From an uncultured Chloroflexaceae bacterium (lineage in GTDB: Bacteria; Chloroflexota; Chloroflexia; Chloroflexales; Chloroflexaceae), in the NCBI GenBank assembly GCA_937141995.1, contig CAKZQX010000325.1:1-8089 (forward strand): a DNA stretch of 8,089 nucleotides, given 5' to 3'. This document shows, piece by piece, positions 1-6,113 of the stretch (position 1 is its first letter; every line of letters begins with the position of its first letter). A program made the position numbers and the translations under genes. The notes under the pieces were generated by a model. That model was given only the letters and a program-made list of their open reading frames with translations, was not told the origin of the DNA and did no database searches.

Positions 1-2521
1 CGGCGGCGCGTACCAGGCTGCGTGCCAGGGCCATAAACATCGCCGCCGGGACACCTTTGTCGCTCACATCGGCAATGACCACCCCCAGGGTGGCCGGCTC
101 CGGTTCCGTGTCGGGCTGTTGCTGCCCGGCCGGCAGCTCCCAGAAGTCGAAAAAATCGCCGCCAACCAGCCGGGCCGAGCGCCAATCGGCCGCGATATCC
201 CAGCCGGGCAGGCACGGCGGCGCGGCGGGCAGCAGCGAGGTCTGGATCTCGCGCGCCACGCGTAGTTCCTGCTCCAGCCGTTCGGCTTCGGCGGCCTCAT
301 CCGACAGCAGGACACTCTCCAGGGCGCGGGCAATCTGGCCGATTGCCCCATCGTAGAGCGCCCGGTGGCGCGGGTGGGCCGGATGCTCAGGCGCGTCGTA
401 GTCGATGATCAGCACCCCGATCAGGCTGGCGCGCGCCAGCAGCGGCAGCAGATCCAGCGTGCCGCTGCCGCAGACGGGGATAATCTGCGGGAAGGCCGCG
501 CGTTGCGCCTGGGCATCCGTCAACCGCACCGGGGCCAGTTCATGCTGCACCCGGTCGAGCAGGGGAGCGGTCTGCCCGGCGATACACTGGCCCAGCAGTT
601 CATCCCGTTGCGCGCGCCTGAGGCCATACGCCGCCAGGATTTTAAAGCAGTGCTCGTCTCGCTCCCAGAGCAGGCAGAAGCAGCGCTCACAGCCAACCAG
701 CAGCGGCGGTAGACGTACCAGCGTCGGCAGCAACTCATCCAGCGTTGCTGCCCGCCCGATATTCTCCGACACCTGGAGCAGCGCGTTGAGAATCCAGGCC
801 TCTTCCTGTTGGGCAGTATACGAGTTGGCGCTGTCGATGGCAATCGCAATCTGGTCGGCCAGGGTGCGCATAATAAACAGATCATCGTCATCAAAATCAT
901 CCGGCTGCGCGCTCTGGACATCAAGTACGCCCAGGATCTGCGCACCCACCCGCAGCGGCACCGCCAGTTCCGAGCAGGTGGCCGAGTAATCGTCGATATA
1001 GCGCGGGTCGCTCCGCACATCACCCACCAGCACCGGTTGACCGTCCGCAACGGCGCTGCCGACCAGGCCTTCTCCGATCCGTAACTGCCGCGTCCGCATC
1101 CACGCCAGATCGATATCATCATCGTCATCGGCAGTACTGGCGCGAAAGGTAATGACATTACTGTCGGGGGTGGTGGTAAAGATATGCACGGGATGGTAGT
1201 GAAAGTAGCGGCGAATCAACCGGACGACGGCGGGCAGCAGCTCTTCCAGATCCAGAATGGCAGTGACATGTTCGCTCACCTGGTGAATGGCCTGGAGTTG
1301 ATGAACGCGCCGTTGGGTCTCGTCAAAGGCGCGGGCGCGGGTAATCGCCACGGCGGCCTGGTCGGCGATCAGCGAGAGCAGCCGCAGGTCGTCGGCATCA
1401 AACGCCGCCGGGCGATAGCTCTGAATGGAGATGCTGCCAATCACCGTTTCCCCGGCGATCAGCGGCACATAGATGCCGGAGCGCGGCGGGTGTTCGCTCT
1501 GGTAGCGCGGGCGCGCGGGCAGGCGCTCCATCTCCTCGGCAAAATCCTCTACCAGTAAGGCCCGCCCGGTCTCCCGCATCCAGCCAACCAACCCATCGCC
1601 CGCGGCCAGCGTGACAGTCAGTTGCGGCAGGCGCACCCGGTCCTGCACGCGCACCACCAGCGTAAAATGCTCGCCTGCGAAGAGTCCCAGGTGAAACGAG
1701 GAGGTATCCACAATCTTGCTGGTTTCCCGATAGATCAACTCGCAGAGCGCCGCAACATCCTGTTCGCTACGAATGATGGCCCGGCTGACTTCATTGAGCA
1801 GGGCCAGTTCGCGCACCGAGCGGCGTTGCGTTTGCAGGCGCAACCCGGCGCGCCGCATAGTAGCGCTGGTGGCGAGCAGGCTGATACCGGCCAGAAGAAA
1901 GTAGCCGATCCCCAGGTCGCTGTAGATCGCGGCAATCAGCGCGGCCAACGGCAGCGGCGCAAGCTCGGCACTCAACACTGGCCGCCAGGAGGAACGCCAC
2001 CAGGTCTGCACACCGGTCCAACCCCCTTGCAGATACTCGCGCCCGAGGCGTCCCAGTTGCAGCAGGCCGCCATAACCCAGGATCATCCCCGTCAGCAATG
2101 CGGGCACGCTGGTGCCGTCCGACCCGCCGGTGAGCAGATACACGGGCGCTGCGCCGCCCAGAATGCCCAGCACACGCAGGCCGCTCCGCAGCAGGGGCCG
2201 GCCCACCAGGGTGTAGAAGGTGCGCGGGAACCCATAGATAAAGGGCACTGCAATACCAAACAACAGCCCTTCGCCGGCAGCAATCAGCGCGCCGACGGGT
2301 GGCCCCAGCGCCAGCGCCGCTGCCAGCAGGATCACCCCCACCAGGGTGTGCGGATCGCCCTGGGGCTGCCGAAAACCCAGGCTATCGATCAGTAGGGCCA
2401 CCAGGCCAAACAGGAGCAGCACCGTCAGCGGCATGACCGGGCGGGGTGTCAGCAGCAGCAAGAGCCAGCCGCTCCCCCCGACCAGCAGACAGTAGAGGCT
2501 GACGAGTTGCGCGCGCCTCAC
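1..2521 (-). CDS. Membrane-bound triple-GAF SpoIIE/RsbU-type protein phosphatase (3' end outside window)
   Basis: This gene likely encodes the phosphatase of a partner-switching system, which removes phosphate from Ser-phosphorylated STAS antagonists in response to a signal. The frame is open for 840 codons from a GTG at 2521-2519, and the gene continues past base 1. Residues 1-220 hold about six or seven hydrophobic segments (for example 5-25, 29-47, 60-97, 139-158, 186-220). Three GAF-like domains follow (about 235-400, 410-567, 575-740), then a short helical linker (745-765) with 'AREIQTSLLP', the usual lead-in to RsbU-type domains. The PPM phosphatase domain begins with VGGDFFDF (D789) and IADVSDKG (D818), matching the first metal-binding motifs of SpoIIE/RsbU; later motifs lie outside the window. 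The GTG overlaps the upstream TGA by four bases (GTGA), so translation is probably coupled to the kinase gene. The third GAF is the most divergent and has a Cys cluster (C611, C614, C616, C625). The sensed signal is unknown. Confidence 0.9.
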   Translation of the reverse strand, partial: MRRAQLVSLYCLLVGGSGWLLLLLTPRPVMPLTVLLLFGLVALLIDSLGFRQPQGDPHTLVGVILLAAALALGPPVGALIAAGEGLLFGIAVPFIYGFPRTFYTLVGRPLLRSGLRVLGILGGAAPVYLLTGGSDGTSVPALLTGMILGYGGLLQLGRLGREYLQGGWTGVQTWWRSSWRPVLSAELAPLPLAALIAAIYSDLGIGYFLLAGISLLATSATMRRAGLRLQTQRRSVRELALLNEVSRAIIRSEQDVAALCELIYRETSKIVDTSSFHLGLFAGEHFTLVVRVQDRVRLPQLTVTLAAGDGLVGWMRETGRALLVEDFAEEMERLPARPRYQSEHPPRSGIYVPLIAGETVIGSISIQSYRPAAFDADDLRLLSLIADQAAVAITRARAFDETQRRVHQLQAIHQVSEHVTAILDLEELLPAVVRLIRRYFHYHPVHIFTTTPDSNVITFRASTADDDDDIDLAWMRTRQLRIGEGLVGSAVADGQPVLVGDVRSDPRYIDDYSATCSELAVPLRVGAQILGVLDVQSAQPDDFDDDDLFIMRTLADQIAIAIDSANSYTAQQEEAWILNALLQVSENIGRAATLDELLPTLVRLPPLLVGCERCFCLLWERDEHCFKILAAYGLRRAQRDELLGQCIAGQTAPLLDRVQHELAPVRLTDAQAQRAAFPQIIPVCGSGTLDLLPLLARASLIGVLIIDYDAPEHPAHPRHRALYDGAIGQIARALESVLLSDEAAEAERLEQELRVAREIQTSLLPAAPPCLPGWDIAADWRSARLVGGDFFDFWELPAGQQQPDTEPEPATLGVVIADVSDKGVPAAMFMALARSLVRAA

Positions 2522-3273
2522 GCGCGGCCCTGCCCAAATGCATCCTGCGCCTCTTCCACCGTGGCGTGGATGGCGAAGACCTGCGCGAAGCCGGTGATAT
2601 CGAAGACCTCCAGCACCTGGGGTTGTAACGCTGCCAGGCGCACTTCCCCGCCGAGCGTCATCAGATCTTTGCGGATCAACAACAGGGCACGCAGGCCGCT
2701 GCTGCTCATAAAGGGTACATCACTCAGATCCAGGAGCAGGTAGCGCGCCCCGTCGTCAATGCGAGTGCGAACTTCGGCACTCATCCGGGGCGAGGTGACG
2801 GCGTCGATCCGGCCATGCAGGGGAAGCAGCGTCACATCGGTCTGGGTCTCGCTCGTCAACTGCTTCACCAGAGTGAGCAGATTCCCCGCTTCGGGATCAA
2901 AGTCAAAGCGCACCGCATCCATCAAACGGGTCATCAGATAAATGCCCAACCCACCGACCTGGCGCTCCTCCAGGGGCAGTTCGAGGTTAGGCGGTTCGAC
3001 CGCCTGCGGATCAAACCGGCGGCCATGGTCGCACAGCCGGATCACCAGGCAATCGTCTTCACAATACCACTCCACGACGATATTACCGGGGTTTTCGGAG
3101 TCGTAGGCATATTGAATAATATTGGTAGCCGCCTCATCGACGGCCAGTTGTACCTGCCAGGTTGCCCGCTCGTCGAGGCCCAGTTGTTCGGCGGCTGCCG
3201 TGATAAAGGCGGTAATCTGCGCCAGCGCATCCAGATTGGCGGTGAGCGTCAGCGTTTCCATACGTTCACACAT
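2518..3273 (-). CDS. RsbW-like anti-sigma serine kinase fused to a C-terminal STAS domain
   Basis: This 251-residue protein joins a GHKL/HATPase_c_2 kinase domain of the RsbW/SpoIIAB type to a STAS domain of the RsbV/SpoIIAA type. Residues about 5-140 are the kinase: N box VDEAATNIIQYAY (46-58; E47, N51), G1 box CDHGRRFDP (81-89) and G2 box GGLGIYLM (107-114). Residues about 145-245 are the STAS domain with LDLSDVPFMSSSGLRALL; by alignment with the MDSSG of known antagonists, S191 is the likely phosphorylation site. In known systems the kinase phosphorylates free STAS antagonists and also holds a sigma factor; here a substrate-like domain sits on the same chain. The ATG directly follows the TAG of the upstream STAS gene. 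A second in-frame ATG at 3261 (starting METLTL) is an equally plausible start, since neither has a clear ribosome binding site. The 3' end overlaps the phosphatase gene by four bases, so the three genes form one operon. Confidence 0.9.
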   Translation of the reverse strand: MCERMETLTLTANLDALAQITAFITAAAEQLGLDERATWQVQLAVDEAATNIIQYAYDSENPGNIVVEWYCEDDCLVIRLCDHGRRFDPQAVEPPNLELPLEERQVGGLGIYLMTRLMDAVRFDFDPEAGNLLTLVKQLTSETQTDVTLLPLHGRIDAVTSPRMSAEVRTRIDDGARYLLLDLSDVPFMSSSGLRALLLIRKDLMTLGGEVRLAALQPQVLEVFDITGFAQVFAIHATVEEAQDAFGQGRA

Positions 3274-3624
3274 CTAGAACGAGCCCACGGCATCGACGGT
3301 ATCGCTATACATCTCAAAGAGCGCGGTAAACCCGGTCAGGTCAAAGACCTCCTTGATCCGGGGCGGCAGATGCGCGATCCGAATATCGCCGCCCTGGAGA
3401 TCGGTCACGTTCCAGTCCCGCGCCCGTTTGCGCGCTTCGATCAAGACCCGCAAACCGGGGCTGCTGATATAGTCCAGTTCCGCCAGATCCAGCACAATGC
3501 GGTGGCGCCCCTCGGCAAACAGGTCATCCAGCGCCTGCTTGAGTTGTGGGGCGGTGGTGGCATCAACCCGCCCGGTCACGCTAAGCAGATCGACCCGATT
3601 GAAGCGGCGATGCGCGATCTCCAT
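3274..3624 (-). CDS. STAS-domain anti-sigma-factor antagonist (RsbV/SpoIIAA-like)
   Basis: This is a single-domain STAS protein of 116 residues, the usual size for RsbV/SpoIIAA antagonists. It shows the opening strand and LSVTGRVDATTAPQLKQAL, then LDLAELDYISSPGLRVL (46-61) and the closing helix LPPRIKEVFDLTGFTALF. In the family the motif is typically DS[ST]G with a phosphorylated Ser; here it is S54-S55-P56-G57, so S55 is the likely target. The start at 3624 is preferred over an ATG ten codons upstream because an AAGGAGGG Shine-Dalgarno lies four bases before it. It is the first gene of the cassette; its TAG abuts the ATG of the kinase-STAS gene. The likely role is to bind the downstream kinase when unphosphorylated and displace that kinase's target. 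Confidence 0.92.
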   Translation of the reverse strand: MEIAHRRFNRVDLLSVTGRVDATTAPQLKQALDDLFAEGRHRIVLDLAELDYISSPGLRVLIEARKRARDWNVTDLQGGDIRIAHLPPRIKEVFDLTGFTALFEMYSDTVDAVGSF

Positions 3625-3627
3625 ATG

Positions 3628-3635
3628 CCCTCCTT
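3628..3635 (-). promoter_or_regulatory. Shine-Dalgarno site deciding the STAS gene start
   Basis: On the minus strand the sequence reads AAGGAGGG followed by CAT and then ATG. This strong ribosome binding site places the start at 3624 rather than at the in-frame ATG at 3654, which has no such site. Confidence 0.8.
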
Positions 3636-3671
3636 CACGGTTGTATGGCAGCAAAATGCCCTGTATGCTCG

Positions 3672-3677
3672 ATTATA
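3672..3677 (-). promoter_or_regulatory. Extended -10 promoter of the STAS/kinase/phosphatase operon
   Basis: The minus strand carries TGCTATAAT, a perfect -10 hexamer with the TGn extension. It lies about 48 bases upstream of the STAS start, giving a leader of roughly 40 bases. No good -35 is seen at 17 bases (TAAAAT), which fits an extended -10 promoter. The operon can thus be transcribed apart from the HEAT-repeat gene upstream. Confidence 0.65.
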
Positions 3678-3777
3678 GCACACAGGGCGCGGGGATTTTA
3701 TCCATCTTAAGTTGGGGGTATCGCAACCCTACAGTGGGAGTACCGGGCTGATCTGAACGCCCACCGCGTACATCACG

Positions 3778-4917
3778 CTATGATGAGGATATAAATGTAT
3801 CCGCCACAGCGCGCGCTTGCTCTTCTTCGGCGACTACCGGCTCCGGCGGGGTTGGGGACAGCACCACCGTATGGGCCGCACGGAGCTTGTGGAGATAGGC
3901 CAGCGACTCGACGGCCGCCTCATGCACGTTGGTGTCGCCATCGCGCACGGCGCAGGTCAGCGCGTCGATGACTTCCTGGGTAGCGGCGGCTTCGCCCATG
4001 GTACCCAGCGCGCGTGCGGCCGCCTCGCGCGCATAGAAGTCGGGATCTTGCAGCAGGGCCGTCAGCTTTTTGATCAGGGGCGGTGCGCTGGCCGGCTCCC
4101 CGATTTCACTCAGAACCAGTGCGGTCGCGGTGCGCACAAAGCTATCTTGCTCATCGAGACAGACTGATAGATAGTCGATCAACTGGGGTGAGACAATCCG
4201 CTCGCGGAATGCACCCAGCGCCCGGGCTGCCGCATAGCGCGTCTTCAAATCGCAATCGAAGATCGCCACCTTGATCAAGGCTTTGACCAGCGGCATAGGC
4301 GGGGTTCCGGCCAGATAGCCCAGTGTCCGCGCTGCCGCCGCGCGCACATGGGCCGCGCTATCCTTCAGACTATCGCGGAGCAGCACCAGATCCGCCGAGG
4401 TGTAGTGCCCCTTGCGCTGATGGAGGCTACGAATGGCATCATAGCGCATCTGCCAGCCGGGGTCGGTCAGCAGGCGGTGGAGCCGGGTGAATTCATCGGC
4501 GTCATAGCCGGCGAGTTCATGCAGCAGCGTCAGGCGTAGCCACTCGTCGCGGGAACTGTTCAGGCGTTGGCGGGCCAGATGAATCACATCGAGCGCAACG
4601 ATCAATTGCTCAACAGCCGTGCGCAACGGGACGGTTGTGCGTAACTCCCGCTCCAGCAGATGTGCCGCCTGGTAGCGCATCTGGGCCGCGCGCCGCACAA
4701 TATGATCAGCGCCCGGACCCTGCGTGATCTGGGCCAGGGCCAGCACTGCGGCAACCGGCTCACGCTGGTAGGCATCCAGAAAGGGCTCCAGCGTGCGGAC
4801 GGCGAGGTACGCGAGTACTGTTGTTGTACCGGTCAGTTGAATATCCTGGCGCGGATTGCGGGCAAAGGTGTTGAGTCGTTCGACAATATGCGCGCGCCAT
4901 CTGTCCTGGTTAAACAT
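3778..4917 (-). CDS. HEAT-repeat protein
   Basis: This 379-residue all-helical protein has no visible signal peptide or membrane segment and is probably cytoplasmic. From about residue 145 to 345 it contains roughly six degenerate HEAT repeats, with recurring signatures such as DPGWQMRYDAIRSL, SAAHVRAAAARTLGYL, CDLKTRYAAARALGAF, QDSFVRTATALVLSEIG, PDFYAREAAARALGTMG and DTNVHEAAVESLAYL. The N-terminal 140 residues are also helical but lack clear repeats. The C-terminal 35 residues are Pro/Glu/Ala-rich and probably disordered. HEAT repeats bind proteins; the family includes PBS-lyase-like repeats, but no catalytic role can be read here. It lies upstream of the partner-switching operon on the same strand, 153 bases away, so a scaffold role in that pathway is possible but unproven. 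The ATG at 4917 has no ribosome binding site. An in-frame ATA 14 codons upstream does have one. Confidence 0.85.
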   Translation of the reverse strand: MFNQDRWRAHIVERLNTFARNPRQDIQLTGTTTVLAYLAVRTLEPFLDAYQREPVAAVLALAQITQGPGADHIVRRAAQMRYQAAHLLERELRTTVPLRTAVEQLIVALDVIHLARQRLNSSRDEWLRLTLLHELAGYDADEFTRLHRLLTDPGWQMRYDAIRSLHQRKGHYTSADLVLLRDSLKDSAAHVRAAAARTLGYLAGTPPMPLVKALIKVAIFDCDLKTRYAAARALGAFRERIVSPQLIDYLSVCLDEQDSFVRTATALVLSEIGEPASAPPLIKKLTALLQDPDFYAREAAARALGTMGEAAATQEVIDALTCAVRDGDTNVHEAAVESLAYLHKLRAAHTVVLSPTPPEPVVAEEEQARAVADTFISSS

Positions 4918-4980
4918 AGTTGTATGCCATTTCGTCGTTTTGCTTGTACGCTGGCCTATGCCCTCCGCCAGTGAGTCTTT

Positions 4981-5010
4981 ATTATAACATAATGGATAGA
5001 GCTTTGTCAG
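4981..5010 (-). promoter_or_regulatory. Sigma-70-type promoter of the HEAT-repeat gene
   Basis: The minus strand reads CTGACA (5010-5005), an 18-base spacer, then TATAAT (4986-4981), preceded by TG at the extended -10 position. This predicts a transcript starting near 4974 and a leader of about 57 bases before the ATG at 4917. Both hexamers are close to consensus, making this one of the best promoters in the window. Confidence 0.75.
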
Positions 5011-5044
5011 CCGATTTCTTTACATGATGATGACGAAAAATCGG
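5011..5044. repeat. Inverted repeat abutting the -35 of the HEAT gene promoter
   Basis: CCGATTT (5011-5017) and AAATCGG (5038-5044) form a perfect 7-bp inverted repeat with a 20-base spacer. The left arm directly touches the -35 hexamer at 5005-5010. The position suits an upstream regulator site. An unrelated chance repeat cannot be excluded. Confidence 0.4.
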
Positions 5045-5065
5045 CAAAGAAAGTTGCATTCAAAA

Positions 5066-5142
5066 CCATCCGGCGCTAGACTGCCGGCAAGCCGGGCACA
5101 GTGCCGGCTTGCTCCACCGGCTGTTCCCGGTTCGCCGGATGG
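5066..5142. repeat. Nested palindromic element, three-way-junction-like, possible structured RNA
   Basis: Outer arms CCATCCGGCG (5066-5075) and CGCCGGATGG (5133-5142) are perfect 10-bp inverted repeats enclosing two further hairpins. Hairpin A has GCAAGCCGG (5087-5095) pairing with CCGGCTTGC (5104-5112), with CAC/GTG inside after a bulged G. Hairpin B has ACCGG (5116-5120) pairing with CCGGT (5127-5131) around a six-base loop. The 77-base element sits in the divergent spacer and codes for nothing. It could be a small RNA, a leader structure, or a mobile palindromic repeat; it does not fit a tRNA. The strand is undecided. Confidence 0.6.
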
Positions 5143-5310
5143 GTGTTCTTTCTCGACAGATAGTCGGCACCGGGATGACAATCCGCTCACCGGGTGGGCT
5201 GCGGCGAGGCAATGTGACGAACATATGCCGGGTTGCGCGTATAATCCGAACAGCGCCGGTTGGACATGGGGGCGGTTGCACGCGCGCAGCAGCATGGCTA
5301 CACTATACGG
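5143..5310. other. Remaining non-coding part of the divergent spacer
   Basis: I see no gene here. It contains a perfect TATAAT at 5240-5245 on the plus strand without a good -35 (nearest GTGACG at 5215, spacer 19), and the better-supported TTGCAC-N17-TACACT pair listed separately. Plus-strand reading frames that cross it lack a ribosome binding site and are unlikely to be translated. Confidence 0.6.
5276..5304 (+). promoter_or_regulatory. Candidate promoter of the 5352 membrane protein gene
   Basis: TTGCAC (5276-5281) and TACACT (5299-5304) are separated by 17 bases, predicting a start near 5311 and a leader of about 41 bases. The hexamers are moderate alone, but the PP2C gene further on has the same TTGCAC-N17 arrangement with TATACT, which raises confidence. 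A separate TATAAT at 5240-5245 is an alternative. Confidence 0.55.
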
Positions 5311-5342
5311 TTATTTGGCAAGGATTTTATTTGGCAAGGAGT
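5311..5342 (+). repeat. 16-bp tandem duplication containing two ribosome binding sites
   Basis: TTATTTGGCAAGGATT (5311-5326) is followed directly by TTATTTGGCAAGGAGT (5327-5342), 15 of 16 bases identical. Each unit carries an AAGGA Shine-Dalgarno core. The second (AAGGAG, 5336-5341) is 10 bases from the ATG at 5352 and is the one likely used. The pair fills almost the whole predicted leader. Confidence 0.85.
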
Positions 5343-5351
5343 GGGAATTGC

Positions 5352-6041
5352 ATGAGTGAACCAACATCAACGTCCCGCCGCATACGGCGGCAACGCCTGG
5401 GTCTCCGGCCGGGGACGGAACCCTACTACCGCATTACTGAGCACACGGATACACGGCTGGTGCTGGATTCACAGCCCGGCGCGAATCGGCGGGCGGGCTA
5501 TCGGTTTATGGCGCGGGGAACCGCGCTGCTGCTGCTGGGGTTCATTTTCTTTTGCGTGACCTATACAACGCTGGCGGAGCAGGCAGAGGGAGCGTTCCTG
5601 AGTGTGGCCTTCGGCACAATTGTCATGGGGTTGCTGGGCTGGTTCGGTCTGAGTAGCCTGGTCAGCGGCTGGGCGATTGCCACAACCGGTAATACGATTA
5701 CGCTGGACACGGCGGCCCGGTCGCTGGTTTACATCCAGCGCAGTCGGGTGCTGCACCGGATGCGCGAGCGCACCCAGACGCTGCACCTGGAGCAGGTGGC
5801 CCGGCTGCGGTTGCGCCCGCGTACGTTTAAGCCACCCGGGCTGCTGCAACGCCCGCGCCCGATTGTAGCGCTGGAGTTTGTCACCGACGAGGGCAATACC
5901 TGGTTGATCGATAGCGCGGATGATTCGGCGGCGCTGCAACCGGCAGCCACAGCCGTCGCGCAGATGCTGGGGCTGGAACTGGAGGTCAGGGAGCGGGGAC
6001 AGCATGCGGAGCAGCGCGCAGCCGGCGCGGATAATGCCTGA
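5352..6041 (+). CDS. Two-helix membrane protein of unknown function
   Basis: I do not recognise this 229-residue protein. It has a basic, probably cytoplasmic N-terminus (residues 1-50, many Arg) and two hydrophobic segments at about 56-75 and 81-110 separated by a short acidic turn. A cytoplasmic region of about 115 residues follows with alternating strands, such as TITLDTAARSLVYIQRS, LHLEQVARLRLRPR and IVALEFVTDEGNTWLID. This two-helix-then-beta layout resembles bacterial membrane proteins with a PH-like domain, but that is a guess from pattern. The start was chosen from the AAGGAG site ten bases upstream and the promoter near 5276-5304; in-frame ATGs further up have no such support. It lies 129 bases before the PP2C gene, which has its own promoter. 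Confidence 0.75.
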   Translation: MSEPTSTSRRIRRQRLGLRPGTEPYYRITEHTDTRLVLDSQPGANRRAGYRFMARGTALLLLGFIFFCVTYTTLAEQAEGAFLSVAFGTIVMGLLGWFGLSSLVSGWAIATTGNTITLDTAARSLVYIQRSRVLHRMRERTQTLHLEQVARLRLRPRTFKPPGLLQRPRPIVALEFVTDEGNTWLIDSADDSAALQPAATAVAQMLGLELEVRERGQHAEQRAAGADNA

Positions 6042-6068
6042 ATGCGGTTAGCTAACATTCTCTATCCA

Positions 6069-6101
6069 GGGGTTGCACCCCCCGATCTGACGTGCTATAC
6101 T
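6069..6101 (+). promoter_or_regulatory. Promoter of the PP2C phosphatase gene, with palindrome over the -35
   Basis: TTGCAC (6073-6078), a 17-base spacer and TATACT (6096-6101) preceded by TGC give an extended -10 promoter with transcription expected near 6108. The -35 lies inside a short palindrome GGGGT-TGC-ACCCC (6069-6081), which could be an operator that competes with RNA polymerase. Confidence 0.65.
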
Positions 6102-6113
6102 TTTTGCTCCCAG

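Noticed and set aside
1622..2395. A 257-codon plus-strand open frame
   Set aside because: It lies antisense to the membrane region of the SpoIIE-type phosphatase, is rich in Gln/Pro/His and shows no domain.
3625..3654. Upstream ATG for the STAS gene at 3654
   Set aside because: The ten-residue extension lacks a ribosome binding site, covers the strong site used by the ATG at 3624, and is not typical of STAS proteins.
2815..3678. A 287-codon plus-strand open frame
   Set aside because: It runs antisense across both STAS/kinase genes, whose motifs are clear; no ribosome binding site or domain supports it.
3681..3777. Possible terminator after the HEAT-repeat gene
   Set aside because: Only weak pairings (GTGGG/CCCAC with a long loop) and no T-run were found, so read-through into the STAS operon remains possible.
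5066..5142. Possible tRNA, because the palindromic element is 77 bases long
   Set aside because: The outer stem is 10 bp rather than 7, only two inner hairpins exist, and no anticodon arm or standard T-loop can be placed.
5109..5351. An 81-codon in-frame N-terminal extension of the 5352 gene
   Set aside because: The extension crosses the candidate promoters, the palindrome edge and the tandem repeat, while a good ribosome binding site precedes 5352.
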